From the NCBI GenBank assembly GCA_964561525.1, contig CAZLPY010000012.1, positions 1 to 17,437 of the forward strand: a stretch of 17,437 nt of DNA. The letters run 5' to 3'. Each line of letters begins with the position of its first letter. The first letter of the stretch is position 1. The stretch is from CAZLPY01 sp964561525 (GTDB lineage Bacteria; Patescibacteriota; UBA1384; CAJBMM01). The position numbers and the translations under genes are program-made. Positions 7,502 to 14,040 of the stretch are shown piece after piece. Below the pieces are notes generated by a model, which saw only the letters and a program-made list of their open reading frames with translations, searched no databases and was not told where the DNA came from.

Positions 7502-7510
7502 TTATCCACA
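7502..7510 (+). other. Consensus DnaA box TTATCCACA, isolated
   Basis: Exact match to the E. coli R-type DnaA box in the spacer between comEC and the surface protein gene. No second exact box is nearby (a one-mismatch TTGTCCACA at 6718-6726 lies inside a gene). A chance match in 17 kb is plausible. Confidence 0.3.
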
Positions 7511-7538
7511 GATCGAATAGTGTCGGCTACTCTTTATT

Positions 7539-7558
7539 ATCACCAGAATTACGGTGAT
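7539..7558 (-). terminator. Weak hairpin at the comEC 3' end
   Basis: ATCACC and GGTGAT flank an 8-nt loop and include the comEC stop codon. Downstream on the minus strand is AATAAAG, without a U-tract, so this may be only an mRNA 3' hairpin. Confidence 0.25.
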
Positions 7559-9063
7559 TGTCTAATCTTAGGAGTAGTACCGCGGGTTTTTAGGAAGTTG
7601 AATCGCATCCACCATAGGGCAACGACCAAACCAAAATACCACGGAAAGTAACCGCCCTTTGGCCAAGGCAATCCAGCATACGGAACGCTGGCACAAAAAT
7701 GAATAAATACCAGCAGTGCGTGAATTGGAAAATACCATAGCGAAAGCAGTTTGATAAAAAAGATTGACGGTATCAGCGCCAACATCACAAAAATTGAGCC
7801 AAAGATCATCACTACTGGAATTGTGGGCAAAATAATGGAGTTGATAATTGGAGCAGCGATGGCAAACTGCCCGAATACGCCGAGCAAGTAGGGCAGCGCT
7901 GCCATTTGAGCACCAAGCGTTTCAGCAAACAACGTGCGGACACCACTCTGGCGAATCAGACGCAGATGCTTGGAAATAAGTGGGGCCAGCTCCACAATGC
8001 CAAAAAAGGCCAGGAAGGATAAACCAAAGCCGGCATCGTCCTTGACTACAAACGGGTTCAACGCTGCCATACCGGCTGCCGTGACAAAGATCAGCAATAG
8101 CGCATGAGGTGGCCGACCGATCATTTTGCCAACAAGCACGATCCAAGCCATTACCGCCGCGCGGATAATTGAGCTCGGCGCACCGGTAAAAAGCACAAAC
8201 AGCAAAATGAAGACGGCAGAACAGATAATGGTCAAGCGCTTGGGTAATAGTCCAGTAAAAACAAGTGGCCACAGCGCAATGATCGTCAAATTGTAGCCGG
8301 AAACAGCCATTAAATGTGAGATGCCAAGCAGCCTAAACTGAGCCGCGAGCTCTGCCGGCAGACCGTTTTGATCACCAAATAGTAACCCGAGCATCGTCAC
8401 CCCTTCTACACCAGGCAGCGCCTGATGCACCCGTAGTTCAACTCGCTCGCGTAAGCCAAATAATGCTCCCTGCAACCACCATCCCTGATCGTGTCCAACA
8501 ACGCTAAATTGCTTAACATGCATTTGCACCTGTGCACCCCGCACCCGCCAGTAGCGCAACCCGTCAAACGATCCAAAGCGGGGCAAATGCTCAAGCTTGG
8601 CCTGAACCGTAATAGCATCGCCATAGTGCAGTGATGTACCGGGTGGAAACAACGCCACCACTCTTAATTGTCCGTTTAGATGCAGCGGTGATCCGTCTTG
8701 ATCAAGCGCCGTAATGTGCATGATGCTCCGTTCAAATTGCCCCGATTGCTGCATCGGGCTTTCAATGAAGCCGTGAATGCCAAGCACCACACCGGTTTGT
8801 GGCGCGGTGTTCCATGCATGAAAAGCGCCGTCCCAGCGCATAATCCCAAGCACCAATGCAAGAGTGAATATGGCGATCAGTCGCGGTATCGTCCGCGGCC
8901 ACACCAGCACCAGGCAAGCCGCAAGTCCAACTACAAACATTGACCACACTTGAATCCAGGGCAAAAACTCGGCTATGCCGCAGCCGAGCAAAAATCCCAG
9001 TGCTGCGACAGAGAATATATTGAGACGATGGCGCAAAATCATAGCTCTACAGTACTGATGCAA
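7549..9063 (-). CDS. comEC: ComEC/Rec2-family competence DNA-uptake channel, no nuclease domain
   Basis: ComEC forms the inner-membrane channel for single-stranded DNA uptake. The 504-residue product has an N-terminal membrane pair (about 15-75), an extracytoplasmic DUF4131-like OB region (about 90-190: GFIESPMQQSGQF, GDAITVQAKLEHLPRFGSFD, LRYWRVRGAQ), and then the Competence domain with LLFGDQNGLP and the signature SHLMAVSGYNLTII (249-262), followed by many membrane helices. The protein ends after the last helix with a short basic tail and lacks the C-terminal metallo-beta-lactamase domain of full-length (about 750 aa) ComEC; no free-standing one is in the window. The listed start is TTG 9063, preceded by AGGGAAG; ATG 9042 (seven residues shorter, MILRHRLN) is an equally possible start with a weaker ribosome site. 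Confidence 0.92.
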   Translation of the reverse strand: MHQYCRAMILRHRLNIFSVAALGFLLGCGIAEFLPWIQVWSMFVVGLAACLVLVWPRTIPRLIAIFTLALVLGIMRWDGAFHAWNTAPQTGVVLGIHGFIESPMQQSGQFERSIMHITALDQDGSPLHLNGQLRVVALFPPGTSLHYGDAITVQAKLEHLPRFGSFDGLRYWRVRGAQVQMHVKQFSVVGHDQGWWLQGALFGLRERVELRVHQALPGVEGVTMLGLLFGDQNGLPAELAAQFRLLGISHLMAVSGYNLTIIALWPLVFTGLLPKRLTIICSAVFILLFVLFTGAPSSIIRAAVMAWIVLVGKMIGRPPHALLLIFVTAAGMAALNPFVVKDDAGFGLSFLAFFGIVELAPLISKHLRLIRQSGVRTLFAETLGAQMAALPYLLGVFGQFAIAAPIINSIILPTIPVVMIFGSIFVMLALIPSIFFIKLLSLWYFPIHALLVFIHFCASVPYAGLPWPKGGYFPWYFGLVVALWWMRFNFLKTRGTTPKIRQSP

Positions 9064-9119
9064 TCACTTCCCTGCAAGTAGGAACGTTCTTGACTCAGCA
9101 GTAATTTTTAATCACTCCC

Positions 9120-9148
9120 TGTTCAGGAGGAGCCTAATTTGGTATAAT
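9120..9148 (+). promoter_or_regulatory. Extended -10 promoter
   Basis: TGGTATAAT (9140-9148) is a perfect -10 with the TGn extension; the -35 TGTTCA (9120-9125, 17-bp spacer) is weak. It drives the gene at 9213 through a leader of about 58 nt containing the direct repeat ACGCGCC twice. Confidence 0.7.
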
Positions 9149-9212
9149 CCGGCCATCGACGCGCCTTCAAAAAAACGCGCCGAAGCATCCTTCCAATCGA
9201 AAGGGTATCCCT

Positions 9213-9845
9213 ATGAACATTTGGCAAGTCCGCAGAAAGCTCGTTGATGCTCACCTGTCTGGATGCATCTCACGTATTCCTCTGATTTCACTCACCAGCC
9301 TCTTTTCCACATGGGATGAAGTAGCGAATTGGTGGGATCGCAATCCGACCCTGCTCTCTGATCACGACGCCGATCGCTTCACTCATCCGACACCGAGTAC
9401 GGGGATAGGTGCCGATAGGATGAAGCAATATGTAGTCCGGCCAGAAATCGGCGCCCTGTACATGCCGCTATGGGCATTTTTGGCTGAATGTGATCACATC
9501 GCGTTCGAGCACAACAATCCTGAATCGCGATACCTCTACTCGCTGGCACTGCAGCCAATTAACGGACCAGGGAATGCCACCATTCTCTCCTCACTCCCCC
9601 CTGATTTATTTGCATTGCGGATGCTGCACCACCACGGGGTGCATTATCCGGATCAGCTCGGTGGAGCAAGCATCCGCGTCACCTGTGATGAAATAAAAGC
9701 CGGCTCCCTGCTGATCAATCTGACCAATGTGCTCAATATTTCCCTGCAGGGCCTTGCCTCAGACAACACAGGCAGCGTGGTGCAATATCCGCGACTGACC
9801 CTGGCGTCGCAAACCGATCGACAGGCGGCGCTGGCTACAGCCTAG
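9213..9845 (+). CDS. Hypothetical protein, 210 aa, no recognised family
   Basis: I do not recognise a family. The product looks soluble, with no signal peptide or clear membrane helix. Notable stretches are the tryptophan-rich TWDEVANWWDRN (residues 33-44), an acidic/His patch LSDHDADRFTH, and LRMLHHHGVHYP with three consecutive histidines that might bind metal, though there is no known motif. The C-terminal quarter is hydrophobic beta-like (GSLLINLTNVLNISLQGLA). ATG 9213 follows AAAGGG (9200-9205); the sequence AGGGTATCCCT immediately before the start is a palindrome that covers part of the ribosome site. It has its own extended -10 promoter and a strong terminator, so it is a single-gene unit, divergent from comEC by 149 bp. 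Confidence 0.8.
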   Translation: MNIWQVRRKLVDAHLSGCISRIPLISLTSLFSTWDEVANWWDRNPTLLSDHDADRFTHPTPSTGIGADRMKQYVVRPEIGALYMPLWAFLAECDHIAFEHNNPESRYLYSLALQPINGPGNATILSSLPPDLFALRMLHHHGVHYPDQLGGASIRVTCDEIKAGSLLINLTNVLNISLQGLASDNTGSVVQYPRLTLASQTDRQAALATA

Positions 9846-9868
9846 TAGACCAGACCGAAACCACAAAT

Positions 9869-9905
9869 GGCCCCAGCGAACACATTAGTTCGCGGGGCCG
9901 CTTTT
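9869..9905 (+). terminator. Intrinsic terminator
   Basis: GGCCCC-A-GCGAAC, loop ACATTA, GTTCGC-GGGGCC, then GCTTTT and further downstream T-rich sequence. The stem has 12 bp with one bulged A. It lies 24 bp after the preceding stop and separates that gene from grpE. Confidence 0.88.
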
Positions 9906-10039
9906 ATTGATTTTTTGGCCAATTTTTGGCACAATACAGTTCACATAGCATGAAACATGCATCATACTCACTACGTTCGTTAGTTGCTCTTTAAGGTCGC
10001 AACCATCAAACATGAAACACAGGGGATGAATAAATCATT

Positions 10040-10579
10040 ATGAGTAAAAAAAATACTGTAAATTCACAAGGTGATGAGCGCGAACAGAATCAAGCTGATA
10101 CCCAGATCTCTCCTAATTCCCCTAATCTCCTCAGCGATGCTGAAGCAATGGCCGAGCAGTATTTAGCTGGCTGGCAGCGGGCTCAGGCTGATTTAGTAAA
10201 CTTTCGTAAGCGAGCTGAAGAGGAAAAAGCCGCTTTTATTAAGTTTGCCCATGCCGATTTGTTGATGCAGATATTACCGGTACTGGATAACTTTAAACGA
10301 GCCGCTCAACATACACCGGATTCATCCAATGAGTCTAATTGGGCTAATTGGGCTAATGGGGTAAAAGCAATTGAAAAGCACTTTGAGCAAGTACTGCAAG
10401 CCAATGGCATCACCGAAGTACTGGCGAAAGTAGGTGAGCCGTTTGATCCGATGCATCATGAAGCGATTGCTTCGGAAGAATCTGACCAAGCACAAGATAC
10501 TATCCTCGCTGTAATCGAGCCCGGCTACCTCCTCAACGGCAAGCTGCTCCGCCCAGCTAAGGTAAAAGTGGCGAAATAA
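10040..10579 (+). CDS. grpE: GrpE, nucleotide exchange factor of DnaK
   Basis: GrpE releases ADP from DnaK and resets the Hsp70 cycle. The 179-residue product has a Gln/Ser-rich N-terminus (1-30), a long coiled coil with WQRAQADLVNFRKRAEEEK (45-63), the FKRAAQHTP region after LPVLDNF, and the C-terminal beta-domain with GEPFDPMHHEAI and the closing GYLLNGKLLRPAKVKVAK, all diagnostic. An unusual WANWANG stretch is encoded by three near-identical 9-bp units (10335-10360). The ATG overlaps in ATGA the end of a 5-codon ORF (10026-10043, MNKSL) preceded by AGGGG; that GGGG is 14 nt from the grpE ATG. No CIRCE element and no convincing promoter were found in 9906-10039; that leader has GCATG-AAA-CATGC (9948-9960) and CATGAAACA twice. 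dnaK is 1.5 kb downstream. Confidence 0.95.
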   Translation: MSKKNTVNSQGDEREQNQADTQISPNSPNLLSDAEAMAEQYLAGWQRAQADLVNFRKRAEEEKAAFIKFAHADLLMQILPVLDNFKRAAQHTPDSSNESNWANWANGVKAIEKHFEQVLQANGITEVLAKVGEPFDPMHHEAIASEESDQAQDTILAVIEPGYLLNGKLLRPAKVKVAK

Positions 10580-10588
10580 TATTTCGCC
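10570..10588. repeat. Palindrome overlapping the grpE stop
   Basis: GGCGAAAT-AAT-ATTTCGCC is a perfect 8-bp inverted repeat that begins inside the last codons of grpE. There is no U-tract, so it is more likely an mRNA 3' hairpin than a terminator. Confidence 0.5.
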
Positions 10589-10675
10589 ATCCTGAGCAGA
10601 GTCGAATGATCTCGTCAGGAAACAAAAAATCTTCTAGTACAAGCCGTCATCCCTATCCCACCTTGGGATCCCGTA
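10589..10675. repeat. Degenerate palindromic repeat relics after grpE
   Basis: CCTGAGCAGAGTCGAATGATCT shares the 13-mer CAGAGTCGAATGA (10597-10609) with the element before ruvC (4126-4138). Farther on, GTCATCCC (10646-10653) and ATCCC-ACCTT-GGGAT (10655-10669) resemble decayed ends of the same class of element. No coding potential is seen. Confidence 0.5.
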
Positions 10676-10704
10676 AGAAACAAGCAAAATCCTATTTAGA
10701 TGCT

Positions 10705-10731
10705 AAACGCCTCATACCCTATGAGGCGTTT
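10705..10731. repeat. Dispersed hairpin AACGCCTCATA, copy 2
   Basis: AAACGCCTCATA-CCC-TATGAGGCGTTT has a perfect 12-bp stem and is the same stem as 3884-3907 with one more pair. It lies just upstream of the promoter at 10740-10768, as copy 1 lies just upstream of the ruvC promoter. Confidence 0.75.
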
Positions 10732-10739
10732 GGAATATA

Positions 10740-10768
10740 TTGCTATTATTTTAAAAAAATGGTATAAT
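10740..10768 (+). promoter_or_regulatory. Extended -10 promoter
   Basis: TTGCTA (10740-10745), a 17-bp spacer, and TGGTATAAT (10760-10768). The -10 is perfect and extended. It serves the two small genes between grpE and dnaK. Confidence 0.75.
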
Positions 10769-10830
10769 TCGGGAATATTTTGGGAATTTTACACTCTTTT
10801 GCTTTCTTCCCAAAATGGCAAGGGATTAAC

Positions 10831-11052
10831 ATGAAGAATACAATGAGGTACCCTAACTGGCGACTGCGAGCTGCTACTCCGATTCATCAACCGCAACAAC
10901 AGAACAATCGGGCAATTGAGGCAAGGTTACCCTGGGCTGTGGGGTCTGAAACGAACTATGGGTTATCGTATTCCACTCTCCTGGGTGATACCAGAGCGTC
11001 TGCGCGTACTAGGCAGTTTTCCGGGCTTGCAAAATCGGCTCGCCCATGTTGA
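10831..11052 (+). other. Well-initiated short ORF, possibly the 5' part of the next gene
   Basis: ATG 10831 has AAGGG 6 nt upstream and is the best translation start downstream of the 10740 promoter. The 73-residue frame (MKNTMRYPNWRLRAATPIHQ...) closes at 11052 while the adjacent +1 frame carries the more protein-like ORF 10916-11287. It is either a genuine small peptide, a spurious ORF, or the N-terminus of that gene separated by a single-base frameshift. Confidence 0.3.
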
Positions 11053-11287
11053 CATCCCCTTGCTTGAATTCTGGGGCATGGAGGATCAACACGAGGACGA
11101 TGAAGACGCGCGGTTGTTGATCACTGCAGATGTCCTCGAAGCGATGCCGTGGCCAATCACGCCGTGCGAAACAACATTCACGTACAATGACCAGCTGGTG
11201 CTGATATTGCGTGTGGATGACCCTGAAGGTTGGCCCATCAGCTACATCGCCGCTGTTCCCGAGGAATGCATCGACCTCACTTGGTGA
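10916..11287 (+). CDS. Hypothetical acidic protein, 123 aa, start uncertain
   Basis: I do not recognise a family. The central and C-terminal part looks like a genuine folded protein: VIPERLRVLGSFPGLQ, then IPLLEFWGMEDQHEDDEDAR with a strongly acidic patch, LLITADVLEAMPW, and a beta-rich end LVLILRVDDPEGWPISYI. There is no signal peptide or membrane helix. The start is weakly defined: TTG 10916 gives 123 residues and ATG 10958 gives 109, and neither has a good ribosome site. A well-formed start exists at ATG 10831 in the other frame, so the 5' end may be frameshifted. The next gene follows 39 bp downstream on the same strand; promoter 10740-10768 and terminator 11760-11797 bracket the pair as an operon. 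Confidence 0.55.
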   Translation: MRQGYPGLWGLKRTMGYRIPLSWVIPERLRVLGSFPGLQNRLAHVDIPLLEFWGMEDQHEDDEDARLLITADVLEAMPWPITPCETTFTYNDQLVLILRVDDPEGWPISYIAAVPEECIDLTW

Positions 11288-11326
11288 TTCCCCTCCCACT
11301 TTCGCGTTGTAAGAAAGGGCTCCGAG

Positions 11327-11701
11327 ATGGCACCTGAGATGATTTGCCCTCGCTGTCAGCAACCGCTGATCCCGGCTGAGCCGGAAAACAAGCGTTGTCG
11401 CAAGTTCTACTGCACATTATGCGCCGAGGACTTTGACACTAATTTCATGTGTGGCGGCTGCGGTGCGAAATTGGTGGAGACTGGCCAAACTCCAGAAGGC
11501 CGTACATTGTACGACTGCTCGCGTTGCCACAAGAATAAGATGATGGCCTGTGTTCTTTGCGGCTTCCCTAGAGCAACCTGGGCGGATGATGGAAAAGTCT
11601 GTGGCAGTTGTTTCCTGGCTTTTATGTCAGGCGACATCGAACTTAGCGAAACCCAGGAGATTGCCTGCCGAAAATGGAGCGTGACCTTGCTCGTTAGATA
11701 A
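11327..11701 (+). CDS. Small zinc-ribbon-like protein with six CxxC motifs
   Basis: No named family is recognised. The 124-residue product carries six CxxC pairs: C7/C10 (CPRC), C29/C32 (CTLC), C42/C45 (CGGC), C64/C67 (CSRC), C75/C78 (CVLC) and C92/C95 (CGSC), plus a single C24. This spacing would suit three four-cysteine zinc ribbons, or rubredoxin-like knuckles, in a row. The ends are free of Cys pairs; the C-terminus ELSETQEIACRKWSVTLLVR looks helical then beta. The cytoplasmic, Cys-rich build suggests nucleic-acid or protein binding (inference). ATG 11327 has AAAGGG 7 nt upstream. It is the second gene of a two-gene unit lying between grpE and dnaK, but nothing ties it directly to chaperone work. 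Confidence 0.82.
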   Translation: MAPEMICPRCQQPLIPAEPENKRCRKFYCTLCAEDFDTNFMCGGCGAKLVETGQTPEGRTLYDCSRCHKNKMMACVLCGFPRATWADDGKVCGSCFLAFMSGDIELSETQEIACRKWSVTLLVR

Positions 11702-11759
11702 ATCAACGCCTCATTCGCACCGCCAGTCCCGCAAAGTGATACCAATACATGCTGAACCC

Positions 11760-11797
11760 GCGCCGTGGAGAACTTCTCCCCGGCGCTTTTATTATTT
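11760..11797 (+). terminator. Intrinsic terminator
   Basis: GCGCCG-T-GGAGA, loop ACT, TCTCC-C-CGGCGC, then TTTTATTATTT. The stem has 11 pairs and one T/C mismatch, with a good U-tract. It closes the two-gene unit upstream of dnaK. Confidence 0.9.
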
Positions 11798-11906
11798 GGA
11801 GTCACCGCGTGGTTATGCTAGTGATGGTTGCGACTACAAGAAGCAACTACAAGCCGCAAAGCTTGATTCTTCGCCTCGTCTGACGGGGCTCGAAGTCACC
11901 ACGCGT
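11798..11906. repeat. Dispersed element ending AGTCACCACGCG, copy 1
   Basis: The ends CGCGTGGT (11806-11813) and ACCACGCG (11898-11905) are inverted repeats. Internal hairpins include GCCTCGT-CTG-ACGGGGC (one G-T pair) and GTTGC...GCAAC. ATGCTAGTGAT (11815-11825) and the right end AGTCACCACGCG recur at 17294-17304 and 17408-17419. No ORF is present. Confidence 0.5.
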
Positions 11907-11911
11907 ATCTC

Positions 11912-11940
11912 TTGACAGAATGTAAAGGATACTTTACATT
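11912..11940 (+). promoter_or_regulatory. dnaK promoter
   Basis: TTGACA (11912-11917), a 17-bp spacer, and TACATT (11935-11940). The -35 is perfect and the -10 matches 4 of 6. The leader to dnaK would be about 155 nt. An alternative -10 TATACT lies at 11971-11976, within GTATA-CTA-TATAC, but lacks a good -35. Confidence 0.6.
11919..11940. promoter_or_regulatory. Operator palindrome overlapping the dnaK promoter
   Basis: AATGTAAAG-GATA-CTTTACATT is a perfect 9-4-9 dyad filling the spacer and -10 region of the promoter at 11912-11940. This is the ideal place for a repressor site. It is not CIRCE (TTAGCACTC-N9-GAGTGCTAA). No second copy was seen in the window. Confidence 0.65.
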
Positions 11941-12002
11941 TGGGGTGTGGATCTCGTTCATTATATGAGGTATACTATATACAAACAAAGACTATATTGG
12001 GC

Positions 12003-12078
12003 TGTCATTTCGAGACGTCAGATGAGAAATCTCGCCTGTCCTACTAAAATGGGATCGCTCGCTCTGTTCGAGATGACA
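12003..12078. repeat. MITE/REP-like element in the dnaK leader
   Basis: Imperfect inverted ends TGTCATTTCGAGAC (12003-12016) and GTTCGAGATGACA (12066-12078) bound a 76-bp palindromic element with an internal GAGAAATCTC. It lies between the promoter and the dnaK ribosome site, so it would be part of the mRNA leader. Confidence 0.6.
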
Positions 12079-12101
12079 TAAGAAAAGGAATTGGAGAAAC
12101 T

Positions 12102-14030
12102 ATGGGTAAAATTATCGGCATCGATTTAGGCACTACCAACTCGGTTGGTGCGGTAATGGAAGCGGGAGCGGCAAAGGTTATCCCGACAGCTGAGGGGGGC
12201 AACATTGTGCCATCCGTGGTAGCAGTGAATAAAAACGGGGAGCGGCTGGTCGGGCAAATCGCCAAGCGCCAGGCTGTCACAAACCCGGAAAACACTATTT
12301 TTTCGATCAAGCGCTTTATTGGCCGCAAATTTGATGATGCATCAGTGCAAGAGGATTTAAAACACGTGCCTTACAAGGCCACTAAGGGCGCAAACGGTAG
12401 CGTCAACGTCATGATGAGCGGTAAGGAATACACACCGCAGGAAATTTCATCGTTTATTTTGGGTAAAATTAAACAAGATGCGGAGGCCTATCTCGGCCAG
12501 TCGGTTACTGACGCCGTGATTACCGTACCAGCCTATTTTGATGACGCCGAGCGCCAAGCTACGAAAGATGCGGGTAAAATTGCCGGTCTAAACGTTTCCC
12601 GTATCATCAATGAACCAACGGCGGCTGCCTTGGCTTACGGGTTGGACAAAAAGAAGAACGAAAAAGTGGCGGTGTACGACCTTGGTGGCGGCACCTTTGA
12701 CATAACCATTTTGGAGCTGGCCACTACTGAAGGTGAATCAAGCTTTGAAGTGATCGCCACCAACGGCGATACGCACTTAGGCGGTGACGATTTTGACCAG
12801 CGTTTGATGAAGGAGATGCTGGATCACGTCAAGGAGGATCAAGGTATCGACTTGTCCAAAGACGTGATGGCGCTGCAGCGCATTAAAGAAGCGGCTGAAA
12901 AAGCCAAAATTGAGCTGTCAAACACCTTAGAAACAGAAGTGAATTTGCCGTTCATCACCGCTGATGCCGCAGGTCCAAAGCATTTGGTAATGAAAATCAC
13001 TCGTGCGCGTTTTGAGCAACTGACGGAGGATTTGATTAAACGGACCCTTGAGCCAAGTAAAAAAGCGCTGGCCGACGCCAAATTAACGGCCAAAGATATT
13101 AACGAGGTTATTTTAGTGGGTGGACAAACCCGGATGCCGCGGGTGATCGAAGCGGTTAAGGAATTCTTCGGCAAAGAGCCGAACAAATCGGTCAACCCAG
13201 ACGAGGCAGTGGCTTTGGGAGCTGCAATTCAAGGCGGCGTACTCGGTGGGGACGTTAAAGATGTGCTGCTGCTTGATGTAACACCACTATCACTGGGATT
13301 GGAGACGCTTGGCGGAGTCGCAACTAAGTTAATTGAGCGAAATACTACCATCCCAACCAGCAAAACTCAAACATTCTCAACCGCAGCCGATAATCAACCA
13401 GCTGTAGAAATCCATGTGCTCCAAGGCGAACGTGAAATGGCGGCGGACAACAAAACTTTGGGTAAATTTGTGCTGGACGGCATCCCACCAGCCCCGCGCG
13501 GCGTACCTCAAGTTGAGGTGAAATTTGACATTGATGCAAATGGTATTGTGCACGTTTCGGCTACGGACAAGGCCACCAATAAAGAACAAAAAATTACGAT
13601 CACCTCCTCGTCCGGCCTGTCAGAATCTGAGATTGAGCAGATGCGAAAAGACGCCGAGGCACACGTGGAAGAGGATAAAAAGAAGCGGGAACTTGTAGAA
13701 ACTCGTAACTTAGCCGATAATTTAGTGTATACGGCGGAAAAAACAATTCGCGACCTTGGGGATAAAGCCAAGGAGGATTTACGCAAGCCAGTTGAAGAGG
13801 ACGCTGCAGCGTTGAAGACAGCACTGAGCGGCAGCGATGAAGCTGCGATTAAAAGCGCTACCGAAAAGTTGAATGAAAGCCTGTCCAAGCTTGGCGCGGC
13901 AGCGTATGAATCGGAAAACCCTCCTACGCCGGAGGCTACGGAAGGGCATGGCGGTGGACAGAAAGCGGAAGACGGATCAAGTTCAGAATCACATACTGAA
14001 GATCCAAGCTCTGAGGAAAAGAAAGAATAG
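12102..14030 (+). CDS. dnaK: Hsp70 chaperone DnaK
   Basis: Full-length DnaK, 642 residues: an ATP-driven chaperone that binds hydrophobic stretches of unfolded proteins, working with DnaJ and GrpE, all three encoded in this window. The nucleotide-binding domain shows phosphate loop 1 GIDLGTTNS (6-14), a VITVPAYFDDAERQATKDAG helix, NEPTAAALAYG, phosphate loop 2 YDLGGGTFD and VILVGGQTRMPRV. The linker is DVLLLDVTPLSLG, and the substrate-binding domain includes TFSTAADNQP, VHVSATDKATNKE and the alpha lid. The acidic Ser/Glu-rich tail ends HTEDPSSEEKKE. ATG 12102 has GGAG 5 nt upstream. It is transcribed from a promoter carrying a palindromic operator. A large inverted heptamer array follows the stop. 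Confidence 0.98.
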   Translation: MGKIIGIDLGTTNSVGAVMEAGAAKVIPTAEGGNIVPSVVAVNKNGERLVGQIAKRQAVTNPENTIFSIKRFIGRKFDDASVQEDLKHVPYKATKGANGSVNVMMSGKEYTPQEISSFILGKIKQDAEAYLGQSVTDAVITVPAYFDDAERQATKDAGKIAGLNVSRIINEPTAAALAYGLDKKKNEKVAVYDLGGGTFDITILELATTEGESSFEVIATNGDTHLGGDDFDQRLMKEMLDHVKEDQGIDLSKDVMALQRIKEAAEKAKIELSNTLETEVNLPFITADAAGPKHLVMKITRARFEQLTEDLIKRTLEPSKKALADAKLTAKDINEVILVGGQTRMPRVIEAVKEFFGKEPNKSVNPDEAVALGAAIQGGVLGGDVKDVLLLDVTPLSLGLETLGGVATKLIERNTTIPTSKTQTFSTAADNQPAVEIHVLQGEREMAADNKTLGKFVLDGIPPAPRGVPQVEVKFDIDANGIVHVSATDKATNKEQKITITSSSGLSESEIEQMRKDAEAHVEEDKKKRELVETRNLADNLVYTAEKTIRDLGDKAKEDLRKPVEEDAAALKTALSGSDEAAIKSATEKLNESLSKLGAAAYESENPPTPEATEGHGGGQKAEDGSSSESHTEDPSSEEKKE

Positions 14031-14040
14031 GGGAAAGGTG

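Noticed and set aside
9906..10039. CIRCE or sigma-32-type promoter before grpE
   Set aside because: No TTAGCACTC-type dyad and no convincing -35/-10 pair were found.
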